From NCBI RefSeq assembly GCF_052116585.1, contig NZ_JBQKKT010000002.1:124001-188000 (forward strand): 64,000 bases of DNA, in the 5' to 3' direction. The position numbers and the translations under genes were made by a program. Origin of the DNA: Luteococcus sp052116585 (GTDB lineage Bacteria; Actinomycetota; Actinomycetes; Propionibacteriales; Propionibacteriaceae). The notes below the pieces were generated by a model, which did not search any database, was not told the DNA's origin, and saw only the letters and a list, made by a program, of their open reading frames with translations. Below are positions 8,350 to 16,169 of the stretch, one piece after another. Every line of letters starts with the position of its first letter. Within the stretch, counting starts at the first letter, position 1.

Positions 8350-9243
8350 TCACTGCTGGCGGGCCAGGTCCTTGAGCATCTCCAGCGCCCTGAGCAGATG
8401 GGGTTCTTCGGTCTGGGTCAGGTGTGCGGCCACCAGATCCACGTGGGCGTCCTCGTCGATGAGAGGGATGTAGCGGACTCCCTCCAGCGCCAGGGCCCGC
8501 GTGGGTTCCGGGACCACGGCGACGCCTCGTCCTGCCGCGACCAGCGTCACCATCGTCGACGTCTCGCCCACCTCGTGCCGGATCCTGGGCGCGGTTCCGG
8601 CGTCGGAGAACAGGCGCAGCACCACGCCGTGCATCGCGGACAGCCGGGGAGCCTGGTGCACGATGAGATCACTTCCCGCCAGCTGGCTGACCGACAGCTC
8701 CTCCCGGTCGGCCAGGGGATGGGTGTGCGGCACTGCGGCCAACAGCCGGTCGCGCCGCAGCACCATGGCGGTGAGGGTGGCGTCGTCCACCGGCGGGCGC
8801 AGCAGGGCCAGATCGATCCGTCCCTGGCGCAGCGCCGTCAACTGTTCCTGACTCAACATCTCGCCCTGGAAGGAAACGTCGACGCCGGGCAGTTCACGGC
8901 CCAGCAGGCGGGACAGCGCCGGCAGCAGGCTGTAGGTGGCCGAGCCGACACAGCCGATGGCCAGTCTGCCCACCATGCCCATCGCCACGCGGCGGGCCCG
9001 TTCATCTGCGGCGTCCACGGCCGCGAGGATCTGGCGGGCGTGGAGCAGGTAGTCCTCGCCTGCGGGCGTGAGCGCTACGTGACGGGTGCTGCGGGTGAAC
9101 AGTTCCACGCCCACCTCCTTCTCCAGACGGCGGATCTGCTGGGAGAGGGGCGGTTGGGCCATGTGCAGGCGCTGGGCGGCGCGGCCGAAGTGGCATTCCT
9201 CGGCGACGACGATGAAGTAGTGCAGCTGCCGGAGACGATCCAT
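8350..9243 (-). CDS. LysR-family transcriptional regulator
   Basis: A 297-residue LysR protein, family-typical in length, with the HTH at residues 1-60 (FGRAAQRLHMAQPPLSQQIRRLEKE) and an effector-binding domain after that. The ATG at 9241-9243 gives the canonical MDRLRQLHYF start; a TTG seven codons upstream is less likely. It converges with the LuxR-type regulator (3-bp gap) and is divergent from pcaF across 71 bp containing a 9-bp inverted repeat. It probably controls pcaFIJ, with an intermediate such as muconate or beta-ketoadipate as effector (inference). Confidence 0.9.
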   Translation of the reverse strand: MDRLRQLHYFIVVAEECHFGRAAQRLHMAQPPLSQQIRRLEKEVGVELFTRSTRHVALTPAGEDYLLHARQILAAVDAADERARRVAMGMVGRLAIGCVGSATYSLLPALSRLLGRELPGVDVSFQGEMLSQEQLTALRQGRIDLALLRPPVDDATLTAMVLRRDRLLAAVPHTHPLADREELSVSQLAGSDLIVHQAPRLSAMHGVVLRLFSDAGTAPRIRHEVGETSTMVTLVAAGRGVAVVPEPTRALALEGVRYIPLIDEDAHVDLVAAHLTQTEEPHLLRALEMLKDLARQQ

Positions 9244-9252
9244 ATTCAATAG

Positions 9253-9280
9253 AGTATCAATCAAGCTAGATATTGATACT
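9253..9280. promoter_or_regulatory. LysR-type operator between lysR and pcaF
   Basis: AGTATCAAT (9253-9261) and ATTGATACT (9272-9280) are a perfect inverted repeat with a 10-bp spacer, in an AT-rich patch between divergent genes. TTGATA at 9273-9278 inside the right arm could be the pcaF -35. The ATAC/GTAT cores fit LysR recognition sites. Confidence 0.65.
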
Positions 9281-9314
9281 TCACAATATGTGTCGCATTG
9301 TCTACGGTCGAGAC

Positions 9315-10502
9315 ATGACCTCCTACGTGTACTCCGCAGTGCGCACGCGCTTCGGCAAGTTCAACGGGGCGCTCGCCGGTGTGCGCCCCGATGACCTGAC
9401 CGCCACCGTGATGCGCGCCATCGTCGACCGCCATCCCGACCTCGACCCCGCCCGCATCGATGACATCGTCTGGGGCAATGCCAACGGTGCTGGCGAGGAG
9501 AACCGCAATGTCGGACGCATGGGTGCGCTCCTGGCCGGTTTCCCGGTCAGCGTCAGCGGCACCACCGTGAACCGCCTCTGCGGCTCCAGCCTCGACGCCG
9601 TCATGATCGGCTCCCGCGCCATCGAGACCGGCGACGCCGACCTCATCCTCACCGGCGGCAGCGAGTCCATGACCCGTGCCCCCTGGGTGATGCCCAAGCC
9701 CGATCGCGCCTTCCCGGCCCGCGACGTGACCGCCGTGTCCACCACGCTCGGCTGGCGACTCGTCAACCCGAAGATGCCCAAGGAGTGGACCGTCTCGCTC
9801 GGCGAGGGCAATGAGCTGTTGCAGGAGGAGTTCGGCATCTCCCGCGAGCGACAGGATGAGTTCGCCGCTCGTTCGCACCGGCTGGCCGACCAGGCCTGGA
9901 GCGAAGGCTTCTACGACGACCTGGTGGTCGACGTCGAGGGCGTCGAGCTGGAGCGCGACGAGTCGATCCGCCCCGGATCGACCCCGGAGAAGCTGGCGGC
10001 GCTCAAGCCCGCCTTCCGCCCCGACGGCAGCATCACCGCGGGCAATGCCTCGCCCCTCAACGACGGCGCCAGCGCCGTGATGCTCGGCTCGGAGCAGGCC
10101 GCAGACCTGCTCGGCGCCCAGCCGCTGGCCCGGATCGCCGGTCGGGCCGCCCATGCCCTGGACCCGCACCGCTTCGGTTTCGCCCCCGTCGAGGCCGCCA
10201 ACAAGGCACTCGAGAGGGCCGGCATCGACTGGGGCCAGGTGGGCGCCGTCGAGCTGAACGAGGCCTTCGCGGTGCAGTCGCTGGCCTGCGTCGACGCCTG
10301 GGGCATCGATGCGGAGATCGTGAATGCCAAGGGTGGCGCCATCAGCATCGGGCATCCGCTGGGTGCCTCGGGCGGTCGCCTGATCGGCACGCTCGCCAAG
10401 CGCATGAAGACCGAGGGCGTCCGGTGGGGCGTGGCAGGAATCTGCATCGGGGTCGGGCAGGGCCTGGCCGTGGTGCTCGAGAACGAGGAGGGCAAGAACT
10501 GA
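9315..10502 (+). CDS. pcaF: Beta-ketoadipyl-CoA thiolase (acetyl-CoA acyltransferase)
   Basis: A 395-residue thiolase that cleaves 3-oxoadipyl-CoA with CoA into succinyl-CoA and acetyl-CoA, the last step of the beta-ketoadipate pathway. The acyl-accepting C89 (LCGSS), H347 (GHPLGASGGR) and C377 (CIGVGQG) match the thiolase catalytic triad. ATG 9315 gives the normal N-terminus MTSYVYSAVRTRFG. Linkage to pcaI and pcaJ supports PcaF over a generic acetyl-CoA acetyltransferase. Its stop overlaps the pcaI start (TGATG). Confidence 0.9.
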   Translation: MTSYVYSAVRTRFGKFNGALAGVRPDDLTATVMRAIVDRHPDLDPARIDDIVWGNANGAGEENRNVGRMGALLAGFPVSVSGTTVNRLCGSSLDAVMIGSRAIETGDADLILTGGSESMTRAPWVMPKPDRAFPARDVTAVSTTLGWRLVNPKMPKEWTVSLGEGNELLQEEFGISRERQDEFAARSHRLADQAWSEGFYDDLVVDVEGVELERDESIRPGSTPEKLAALKPAFRPDGSITAGNASPLNDGASAVMLGSEQAADLLGAQPLARIAGRAAHALDPHRFGFAPVEAANKALERAGIDWGQVGAVELNEAFAVQSLACVDAWGIDAEIVNAKGGAISIGHPLGASGGRLIGTLAKRMKTEGVRWGVAGICIGVGQGLAVVLENEEGKN

Positions 10503-11197
10503 TGGCGATGACACAGATCCTGGAGACGACCGACGAGGCCGTCGCTGGCGTGCAGGACGGCGACACCGTCCTGGTGGGCGGTTTCGGCCTGGCCGGCATG
10601 CCCTTCGACCTGATCGACGCGCTGATCCGGCAGGGGGCCAAGGACCTCACCATCGTGGCCAACAATGCCGGCAACGGCGAGGTCGGCCTGGCCGCGCTGC
10701 TCAAGGCTGGCCGCGTGCGCAAGGTGATCTGCTCCTTCCCGCGCCAGAGCGATTCCTATGTCTTCGACGAGCTCTACCTGGCCGGCAAGATCGAGCTCGA
10801 GGTGGTGCCGCAGGGCAACCTGGCCGAGCGGATGCGTGCCGCCGGTGCCGGGATCGGCGCCTTCTACTGCCCCACGGCGGTGGGCACCCCGCTGGCCGAG
10901 GGCAAGGAGACGCGCACCATCGACGGTCGTGACTACCTGCTGGAGTACCCCATCAAGGGTGACTGGGCCCTGATCTCCGCCGAGAAGGCAGACCGCATGG
11001 GCAACCTCCTCTACCGCAAGACGGCCCGCAACTTCGGACCCGTGATGGCCACCGCCGCCAAGCAGACCATCGCCCAGGTGCACCACGTCGTCGAGACCGG
11101 TGAGCTGGATCCCGAGGCGGTCGTCACCCCGTCCATCTTCGTCGACCGCGTGGTGCGCGTCGACGCCCGTTCCTACACCGTGGAGGGTGCCCGATGA
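10502..11197 (+). CDS. pcaI: 3-oxoadipate CoA-transferase subunit A
   Basis: Alpha subunit of the family I CoA-transferase that moves CoA from succinyl-CoA to 3-oxoadipate, 231 residues. The glycine-rich VGGFGLAGMP near residue 25 is the CoA-binding signature. The ATG overlaps the pcaF stop by one base and the C-terminus overlaps pcaJ by four, so the three genes are translationally coupled. A succinyl-CoA:3-ketoacid transferase is possible from sequence alone; linkage to pcaF and the ben genes favours 3-oxoadipate. Confidence 0.9.
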   Translation: MAMTQILETTDEAVAGVQDGDTVLVGGFGLAGMPFDLIDALIRQGAKDLTIVANNAGNGEVGLAALLKAGRVRKVICSFPRQSDSYVFDELYLAGKIELEVVPQGNLAERMRAAGAGIGAFYCPTAVGTPLAEGKETRTIDGRDYLLEYPIKGDWALISAEKADRMGNLLYRKTARNFGPVMATAAKQTIAQVHHVVETGELDPEAVVTPSIFVDRVVRVDARSYTVEGAR

Positions 11198-11862
11198 GCA
11201 TCGAGAATCTTGACCGCGAGCCGCTGAGCAAGCCGGAGCTGGCCGCCCTGGTGGCCACCGCCATCAAGCCCGGATCCTTCGTGAACCTGGGAATCGGCCA
11301 GCCCACCACCGTGGCCGACCACATCTCGGCCGAGGCCGGCGTCGTGCTGCACACCGAGAACGGCATGCTGGGTATGGGTCCGGCGGCCGTCGGCGACCAG
11401 ATCGACCCCGACCTGACCAATGCCGGCAAGGTTCCGGTGACGGAGCTGCCGGGTGCCAGCTACTTCCACCACGCCGACTCCTTCGCGATGATGCGCGGCG
11501 GTCACCTCGACGTGTGTGTCCTGGGCGCCTACCAGGTGGCCTTCAATGGTGACCTGGCCAACTGGCACACCGGCAAGCCGGACGCCATCCCCGCTGTTGG
11601 CGGAGCGATGGACCTGGCGATCGGCGCCAAGGACGTCTACGTGATGATGTCGCTGTTCACCCGCGACGGCCAGCCGAAGCTGGTGCCCGCCTGCACCTAC
11701 CCACTGACCGGCGTGGGCTGTGTCACCAGGGTGTACACCAACCACGCGGTCTTCCAGGTGGGTCGCCCGGATGGCACCGTCGGTGTGCTGGGCACCTGGG
11801 GCATCTCCGTCGACGAGCTGTCCAACCGCTTGGGCACCGAGCTCGTCCAGATCGAGGCTTGA
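11194..11862 (+). CDS. pcaJ: 3-oxoadipate CoA-transferase subunit B
   Basis: Beta subunit of the same CoA-transferase, 222 residues. It carries the catalytic glutamate E55 in HTENGMLGMGP, which forms the glutamyl-CoA thioester, and the N-terminal NLGIGQPT motif. ATG overlaps the pcaI stop (ATGA). With PcaF it completes conversion of 3-oxoadipate to acetyl-CoA and succinyl-CoA. Confidence 0.9.
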   Translation: MSIENLDREPLSKPELAALVATAIKPGSFVNLGIGQPTTVADHISAEAGVVLHTENGMLGMGPAAVGDQIDPDLTNAGKVPVTELPGASYFHHADSFAMMRGGHLDVCVLGAYQVAFNGDLANWHTGKPDAIPAVGGAMDLAIGAKDVYVMMSLFTRDGQPKLVPACTYPLTGVGCVTRVYTNHAVFQVGRPDGTVGVLGTWGISVDELSNRLGTELVQIEA

Positions 11863-11908
11863 GACCCCTGCGAGCTGCAAGCGGCCGGCCTGTGTGGAGG
11901 GTTGGCGT

Positions 11909-12823
11909 TCAGGATTCTTCCTGGCGCCATTCCACTCCGTGCAGGCCGGCTGCCACGTCGCGGGCCGTGAACTGGACGGTCCGACCGACCGTGAGCGGCT
12001 GCTGGACCCAGTTCGCGACGGGGCCGGGCCCTCGGTGGTAGTAGTGCGCCGAGCTGGGTCGCTGGTCGTTGAAGACCAGCTCGAAGGTCATGAAGCCCAC
12101 GGGAGTGGCCAAGGATCGCCCGTGCTTGCCGAAGCGGCCGTCCTCCGGCTTCCAGAGGACCTCATAGCTGACCATGGCCAACTGGCCGGGGCTCAGCGGA
12201 GCCGGCAGGATCATCTCGGCCACCAGGGTGGAGGTCTCCTTGAAGGTGACCACGCGGCCCACCCGGCAGCCCCGCAGGGATCGCAGTAGCGGGATGTAGG
12301 GCTCGGGGTGGCTGCCCGACAGGGCGATGGGGAAGCGGACGGCCTCTGCCATGTCGGCGTGCAGCAGCTGCCGTGTGATCTGGCGCTGCCAGCGACTCTG
12401 GGGATCGTTGACCACCACGTCGTGCAGGGTCATGGTGCTGAAGGGCGTGTTGAAGGACAGCCCCAGTTCCTGGAGGGCCGTCCTGGGCTGCTCCCAGCAG
12501 GGCAGGGCGGCCTCCGGCTGCCACACCAGTCGCGTGTTGCCGGGCAGGCCGGCGATCAGGTGGCCCGGTGGCACACCCAGAACCGTCTCCAACATCTCGA
12601 CGGCTCGCAGGGACTTGCGACGGGTGGGCAGTGAGCGGCCCGTCTGCCAGTAGCTGAGGGTGGCCGAGGAGACCGGACAGCCAGCCTGTCGCAGACGTGC
12701 CTCGACCGTCCCCAGCGTCAGTCTGCTGGCCCGCAGCGCCCCGGAGAGCCGTTCGGCGAAGTCGTCCTCGCAGGTGGTCTCGGGATCGGTTCCGGTGGGG
12801 TTCTGGGAGGTCGACGGCTGCAT
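11909..12823 (-). CDS. Helix-turn-helix regulator with uncharacterised C-terminal domain
   Basis: A 304-residue protein starting at ATG 12821-12823. After a Ser/Thr-rich N-terminus, residues about 30-95 look like an XRE-type HTH (LTLGTVEARLRQAGCPVSSATLS pattern, then SYWQTGRSLPTRRKSL). The remaining ~190 residues are not recognised; they carry a WQPEAALPCWEQPR segment and a Trp/Tyr-rich end. A longer in-frame upstream extension overlaps the TIGR03089 gene antisense and was rejected. It stands alone between pcaJ and the TIGR03089 gene; its target is unknown. Confidence 0.75.
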   Translation of the reverse strand: MQPSTSQNPTGTDPETTCEDDFAERLSGALRASRLTLGTVEARLRQAGCPVSSATLSYWQTGRSLPTRRKSLRAVEMLETVLGVPPGHLIAGLPGNTRLVWQPEAALPCWEQPRTALQELGLSFNTPFSTMTLHDVVVNDPQSRWQRQITRQLLHADMAEAVRFPIALSGSHPEPYIPLLRSLRGCRVGRVVTFKETSTLVAEMILPAPLSPGQLAMVSYEVLWKPEDGRFGKHGRSLATPVGFMTFELVFNDQRPSSAHYYHRGPGPVANWVQQPLTVGRTVQFTARDVAAGLHGVEWRQEES

Positions 12824-12938
12824 GGCGCCATCATCGCGAGGGTCACGCGTCCCGCGTTCGACAGGGCACCCAAAAAGGCCCGGAAATCCTTGTATGTAAC
12901 GAAAAACGGGGACTGGACGGGGTGCTCTCCGCGTGCTG

Positions 12939-13649
12939 TCAGTGCTGTGCTGAGGCGTGCTCGGCCGCGGCGATCGCCTCGATGCGATCGGCGTCTGCGG
13001 TGCCCCGCACGACCACCACGGAGCCACCCCCTCGCAGGGCCCCCAGCAGGCCGTGCACCAGATCCTGCCATGGCTCACCCCCCGGCAGGAAGAGTCGACG
13101 TTCTGCCTGGGACTCGACGGCATCGAGGGCCGCCTGGTCCAGCCGGGTCTCCCCGTCGTCGAACCAGACCGCGGGCGGATCATTGCGCCAGTGCATGTCG
13201 GGCTGGCTGAGTGCTTCGGCAAAGTCGGTCACACCGGCCGCAGGCTCATTCAGTCCCAGGCCGAGTGGATGCAGTGAGCAGGCGACGGTCTCCACGCCGG
13301 GCACGGGGTGTGCGTGCGTGGGGCCCACCACGGCGAGCTCGACGCGGTCGAGGTCATCGCGGGGCAGAGCCAGGACGGGATTGCCGTACTGCCAGCTCGC
13401 CATCGTCCACACCAGGGTGACCCAGTGGCCGGGGTGTGTGAGCAGCAGTGGGAGGCCGATGTCGTCGCCCTCTTCCAGGCCCATGCTCCCGATCAGGTTC
13501 GCCGTCTTGTCCACCCAGTTCGCAAAGGTTCGGGCGGAGAACTCCACTCGGGAGTCGTCATCCAGGTCGTAGCAGGTCAGCAGGGGCCGGGCGCCGTCGC
13601 GGACGACGCGCTGCTCCAGCGCGGCGACGGGGTCGAAGGTGCTGCTCAT
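12939..13649 (-). CDS. TIGR03089 family protein
   Basis: A 236-residue actinobacterial protein of the TIGR03089 family, which resembles a truncated N-terminal part of acyl-CoA synthetases/AMP-ligases without the full adenylation motifs. Recognisable are the FSARTFANWVDKTANLI segment and the Leu-rich LPLLLTHPGHWVTLVW. Function is unknown. The ATG at 13647-13649 is chosen; frames open further upstream but overlap manC antisense. It is divergent from manC with a 108-bp gap. Confidence 0.85.
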   Translation of the reverse strand: MSSTFDPVAALEQRVVRDGARPLLTCYDLDDDSRVEFSARTFANWVDKTANLIGSMGLEEGDDIGLPLLLTHPGHWVTLVWTMASWQYGNPVLALPRDDLDRVELAVVGPTHAHPVPGVETVACSLHPLGLGLNEPAAGVTDFAEALSQPDMHWRNDPPAVWFDDGETRLDQAALDAVESQAERRLFLPGGEPWQDLVHGLLGALRGGGSVVVVRGTADADRIEAIAAAEHASAQH

Positions 13650-13757
13650 TGGGCCATCGTAGGGGCACGGGCTGCGCGGGTCACGTCCGGACTTCCTGCT
13701 GTGTGCGGGCTGAGGGAGCGCCAGCGGGTGGCCGCGGGCTTCACTAGGCTCGGCTCC

Positions 13758-14837
13758 ATGAGACATGTGGTGATCATGGCCGGTGGTTCGGGGACCCGGT
13801 TGTGGCCGCTCTCCCGCAAGGGTGAGCCGAAGCAACTGCTGGAACTGGTTGATGGCAAGAGCCTCCTGCGCCTTGCCTACGAGCGCGTGGCGGGCATGGT
13901 GCCCGACGCCAACATTCTGGTGTGCTGCGGTGCGGCCTACACCGACGTCGTGGCCCGGCAGCTGCCGGAACTGCCCCAGGAGAACCTGCTGGGGGAGCCC
14001 ATCGGGCGCGACTCCCTCAATGCCGTGGCCTGGCCCGCCGCAGTCCTGGCCCAGCGCGATCCCGAGGCCGTGATGGCGGTCCTCACCGCGGACCAGATCA
14101 TCACGCCCGTCGACGAGTTCACCCAGGCGCTGGATGTGGCCTACCAGATCGCGGAGTCCGACGACGACGCCCTGGTCACCTTCGGCGTCGTGCCGGACAG
14201 CCCGCACACCGGTTACGGATACCTGAAGCGTGGTGAGGCGCTCAGTGCCTTCCCGCAGGCGAGTGCCATCACCGAGTTCAAGGAGAAGCCCTCGCTGGAG
14301 GTGGCCCAGGAGTACCTGGCCAGCGGCCAGTACTGGTGGAATTCCGGAATGTTCGTCTGGCAGGCCGCCACGGTGCTGGAGCAGCTGCGGCAGTTGGTGC
14401 CCCAGACCCATGCCAGCGTCCTCGAGCTGGCGGAGCGTCCCGAGAGGCTTGGGGAGATCTACCCCGAGTTGGAGAAGATCTCCGTCGACTACGCGATCAT
14501 GGAGCCTGTGAGTCAGGGCAGGGGCAGCGCCCACGTCGTCGCCGTCCCGCTGAACATCGAGTGGTATGACCTGGGTGGCTTTTCCGCGCTGGCCGAGCAG
14601 ATTGCCCACGACGAGGATGGCAATGCCCGCGAGGGTGTCACCGTTGCCCTGGACAGCAGCAACAACCTGATCATCAACCGGGGTCGTCCCGGGACCGTGG
14701 TGGCGGTGGCTGGATTGACCGGCATGGTGGTGTGTGTCACAGAGCAGGCAACGCTGGTGGTGCCCATCGAGCAGTCGCAGCGGGTGAAGCAGCTGGTGGG
14801 TCTGGTCTCCGAGCAGGTCGGTCCCGAACTGGCATGA
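13758..14837 (+). CDS. manC: Mannose-1-phosphate guanylyltransferase
   Basis: A 359-residue nucleotidyltransferase that makes GDP-mannose from mannose-1-phosphate and GTP, feeding cell-envelope mannosylation. The N-terminal MAGGSGTRLWPLSRKGEPKQ is the pyrophosphorylase signature, followed by a left-handed helix C-terminus. The length matches the short actinobacterial form without the isomerase domain of proteobacterial ManC. It lies upstream of whiB, the glycosyltransferase and a ManB-like gene, as in the mannose-metabolism neighbourhood of other Actinobacteria. Confidence 0.9.
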   Translation: MRHVVIMAGGSGTRLWPLSRKGEPKQLLELVDGKSLLRLAYERVAGMVPDANILVCCGAAYTDVVARQLPELPQENLLGEPIGRDSLNAVAWPAAVLAQRDPEAVMAVLTADQIITPVDEFTQALDVAYQIAESDDDALVTFGVVPDSPHTGYGYLKRGEALSAFPQASAITEFKEKPSLEVAQEYLASGQYWWNSGMFVWQAATVLEQLRQLVPQTHASVLELAERPERLGEIYPELEKISVDYAIMEPVSQGRGSAHVVAVPLNIEWYDLGGFSALAEQIAHDEDGNAREGVTVALDSSNNLIINRGRPGTVVAVAGLTGMVVCVTEQATLVVPIEQSQRVKQLVGLVSEQVGPELA

Positions 14838-14905
14838 GCCCGTCCTGAGCCCGGGCCCCGCGTCCTCGTCGTCGTCGAGGGTGGGGGGCCCCTACTCTTG
14901 GTGCC

Positions 14906-15715
14906 ATGGCAGACAGTGTGAAGCGCTACCGCGAGACGGCAGCCACCGTGGTGCTGGCGATCAGCGCGGGATTCATCGTGATGTCCCTGGTGGAGTGGGG
15001 CTACCTCCTGGTCAAGGGCGGGACCCTGGTCTCCGCCTCGCGCGCGATCGGCGGCAGCTCGCTGAGTGTCGTGATGGTCCTCGCGTGCGTGGCGACGGCA
15101 CTGTGGTGCACGCTGGTGAAGCCAGTCACTGCCCGGGGGCGGGCGCTGGCCCGCATGGCGGCCGGGCTCGTCGGCCTGGCAGCTCTCCTTCAGCTGGTCT
15201 TCCTGGTGATCGGACTGACCAATGTCCCTGGTGGGGTCTTCCTGGCGGTGGTGGAGGCGCTGGGCGGGCTGCTCGAGGTGGCCATCAAGGCGGCGGCGGC
15301 ACGGCTTCTGATGGTGGTGGGCCGTGCTGAAGAACGAGACGTCGAACAACCGCAGGCGCCTGCACCGGCCGCTGGCGTCGAGCCGGAAGCGGATCCCGAG
15401 CCGGAGAAGCAGGCGGCCAGCTGGACTGCGGACCAGGCGGCCGGGGCCGTGTGGACCCGGGCCGGCGATGCCGCCAGTGGTGCCGAGGCCAGTGGATGGG
15501 GGCGGCCGGGGCAGGCGTCGAGCGGCTGGCAGGTGGCCTCCGAGCAGCCCGAAGCAAACACTCGGGAAATAACCTCGGGACCGTGGGCGACGGCCGGTGA
15601 TGTCGCCTCGGGGACGGTCCCGGCGAGTGGCTCGTCCGCTCCTGACAACGGAGCTCGTCCAGATGGCGGGCGAACGGTGAGCTGGGAACCCGTGCCGCGA
15701 GATCCAGAGCGATAG
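14906..15715 (+). CDS. Hypothetical membrane protein with disordered C-terminal tail
   Basis: A 269-residue protein that I do not recognise as a named family. The first ~130 residues contain about four hydrophobic segments (ATVVLAISAGFIVMSLVEW, SLSVVMVLACVATALW, a GLVGLAALLQLVFLVIGL stretch and LAVVEALGGLLEVAIKAAA). Residues 140-269 are a Pro/Ala/Gly/Ser-rich, probably disordered cytoplasmic tail. ATG 14906 is preceded by a poor ribosome-binding site. It may end at the hairpin 15816-15842. Confidence 0.7.
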   Translation: MADSVKRYRETAATVVLAISAGFIVMSLVEWGYLLVKGGTLVSASRAIGGSSLSVVMVLACVATALWCTLVKPVTARGRALARMAAGLVGLAALLQLVFLVIGLTNVPGGVFLAVVEALGGLLEVAIKAAAARLLMVVGRAEERDVEQPQAPAPAAGVEPEADPEPEKQAASWTADQAAGAVWTRAGDAASGAEASGWGRPGQASSGWQVASEQPEANTREITSGPWATAGDVASGTVPASGSSAPDNGARPDGGRTVSWEPVPRDPER

Positions 15716-15779
15716 GACTGACGACATACTGGCGTTGCCGTGGGTTCATTTTCGGTGTTTGTCAAATTTCCACACCGGC

Positions 15780-15808
15780 TTGACTCCGGGCAATTGCACG
15801 CATGTAAT
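15780..15808 (+). promoter_or_regulatory. Probable SigA promoter for whiB
   Basis: TTGACT (15780-15785) and TGTAAT (15803-15808) are separated by exactly 17 bp. This places a transcription start near 15815 and a leader of about 95 nt before the whiB ATG. Confidence 0.6.
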
Positions 15809-15815
15809 TGGTCCT

Positions 15816-15854
15816 GGGGGACGCACAATTCGTGCGACCCCCTTTCGTTTTCTC
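15816..15854 (+). terminator. Terminator-like hairpin in the whiB leader
   Basis: GGGGG at 15816-15820 pairs with CCCCC at 15838-15842, and CGCAC (15822-15826) with GTGCG (15832-15836), leaving one mismatch and a short loop. The hairpin is followed by TTTCGTTTTCTC. It has the form of an intrinsic terminator. It lies downstream of the promoter at 15780-15808, so it could end the upstream membrane-protein transcript, attenuate whiB, or both. A second small inverted repeat, TCACAC/GTGTGA, occurs at 15853-15875. Confidence 0.6.
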
Positions 15855-15910
15855 ACACGGTTTCTGACTGTGTGATGACATGGCGCACGAGGTCGAGAGG
15901 ACACGGGCTG

Positions 15911-16165
15911 ATGGAGCTGCTGACGCTGATGGCAGAGGTCGAGAAAGGAGTGCTCGGCTGGCAGGAGCGGGCCCTGTGTGCCCAGACGGACCCCGAGGCC
16001 TTCTTTCCGGAGAAGGGTGGATCCACCCGCGAGGCCAAGAAGGTCTGCCAGACCTGTGACGTGAAGGCCGAGTGCTTGGAGTACGCCCTGGCCCATGACG
16101 AGCGATTCGGCATCTGGGGCGGTCTGAGCGAGCGCGAGCGTCGCAAGCTCAAGCGCCGCGCCTGA
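15911..16165 (+). CDS. whiB2: WhiB-family iron-sulfur transcriptional regulator (WhiB2/WhmD-like)
   Basis: An 84-residue Wbl protein. The four cluster ligands are C23, C46, C49 and C55, followed by the G-I-W-G-G turn at 67-71 and a basic C-terminus (RRKLKRRA) for DNA binding. Wbl proteins bind a 4Fe-4S cluster and act with the sigma factor. WhiB2 orthologues control septation and division in mycobacteria and streptomycetes. Synteny with the glycosyltransferase, PF06262, DUF3499 and manB-type genes supports WhiB2. ATG 15911 is chosen, with GAGAGGA upstream; an internal ATG six codons later is also possible. Confidence 0.88.
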   Translation: MELLTLMAEVEKGVLGWQERALCAQTDPEAFFPEKGGSTREAKKVCQTCDVKAECLEYALAHDERFGIWGGLSERERRKLKRRA

Positions 16166-16169
16166 TCCT

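Noticed and set aside
12824..13222. N-terminal extension of the HTH regulator to 437 residues
   Set aside because: The extension is Arg/Pro/Ser-rich noise antisense to the TIGR03089 gene; the ATG at 12823 gives a sensible N-terminus.
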